Below, one piece after another: positions 13,885-13,934 of a DNA stretch of 13,934 nucleotides. Positions within the stretch are counted from its first letter, which is position 1. The number at the start of each line of letters is the position of its first letter. The stretch is taken from contig CALGBY010000088.1 in NCBI GenBank assembly GCA_937886445.1, positions 1-13,934 of the forward strand, in the 5' to 3' direction. The notes beneath the pieces are model-generated. The model was not told the DNA's origin, ran no database searches, and saw nothing but the letters and a program-made list of their open reading frames with translations. The stretch comes from an uncultured Clostridia bacterium. Lineage in GTDB: Bacteria > Bacillota > Clostridia > Christensenellales > Aristaeellaceae. A program made the translations under genes and the position numbers.

Positions 13885-13934
13885 GGGTGTGTCTCTAAAA
13901 TGAGGAATGTGCAGTTTCAAGCAGATTTTCCGTC
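13885..13934. mobile_element. second MITE copy, cut by the window edge
   Basis: These 50 bases equal the reverse complement of 1145-1194 with one mismatch (third base), and are preceded by TA at 13883-13884. Only one end of this copy is visible; the rest should continue to the right. It lies upstream of the exported protein gene and in opposite orientation to the first copy. Confidence 0.85.

Noticed and set aside
1035..13934. Composite transposon bounded by the two inverted MITE copies
   Set aside because: The interval holds housekeeping genes (ruvC, ruvA, queA) and no transposase; two independent insertions explain it better.

Overview
The window looks like a chromosome segment of a fairly GC-rich member of the Bacillota, most likely an uncultured fibre-degrading gut or rumen Clostridia. 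Supporting points are strong AGGAGG-type ribosome sites, DUF951, DUF4317 and YitT/DUF2179 genes, the ruv-queA neighbourhood, a xylanase beside sugar ABC permeases, and small Gly-Gly-leader peptides. The lineage is an inference; no rRNA or other taxonomic marker is present.

Layout. (1) Bases 1-420 hold no convincing gene. They are packed with perfect or near-perfect stem-loops, including a 34-bp unit present twice. (2) Bases 451-966 hold two tandem small precursor peptides with nearly identical leaders ending at a Gly-Gly site. The first is intact. The second is split by a one-base frameshift exactly at its Gly-Gly motif; when repaired, it gives a core with six cysteines in a symmetric spacing (C-X10-C-X3-C-X9-C-X3-C-X10-C) that suggests a disulfide-stapled helical hairpin. 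(3) Bases 1035-1194 are a 160-bp MITE-like element flanked by TA; a second, inverted copy enters the window at its right edge (13885-13934). (4) Bases 1423-5821 are a carbohydrate locus: two ABC sugar permeases with unusual N-terminal additions (one carries an extracytoplasmic beta-rich domain), a terminator, a new promoter, and a GH10 xylanase without a signal peptide. No solute-binding protein or ATPase is present here. (5) Bases 6000-8211, minus strand: a zinc-ribbon membrane protein, then a signal peptidase I with a ~190-residue N-terminal extension that overlaps the end of a DUF951 gene. (6) Bases 8245-8357 are a divergent promoter region with consensus-quality sigma-A boxes both ways. 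(7) Bases 8385-12745, plus strand: ruvC, ruvA, a YitT-type membrane protein, queA and a DUF4317 gene, ending at a bidirectional terminator. ruvB is absent from its usual place between ruvA and queA. (8) Bases 12984-13754, minus strand: an exported protein with a cystatin-like QVVAG motif.

How the parts work together: the permeases and the cytoplasmic xylanase probably import and trim xylo-oligosaccharides. The ruvC/ruvA/queA block is housekeeping DNA repair and tRNA modification. The least ordinary part is the left end, where a dense hairpin array sits directly upstream of a decaying tandem pair of Cys-rich peptide precursors. Any processing or export genes for those peptides would lie to the left of the window or elsewhere.
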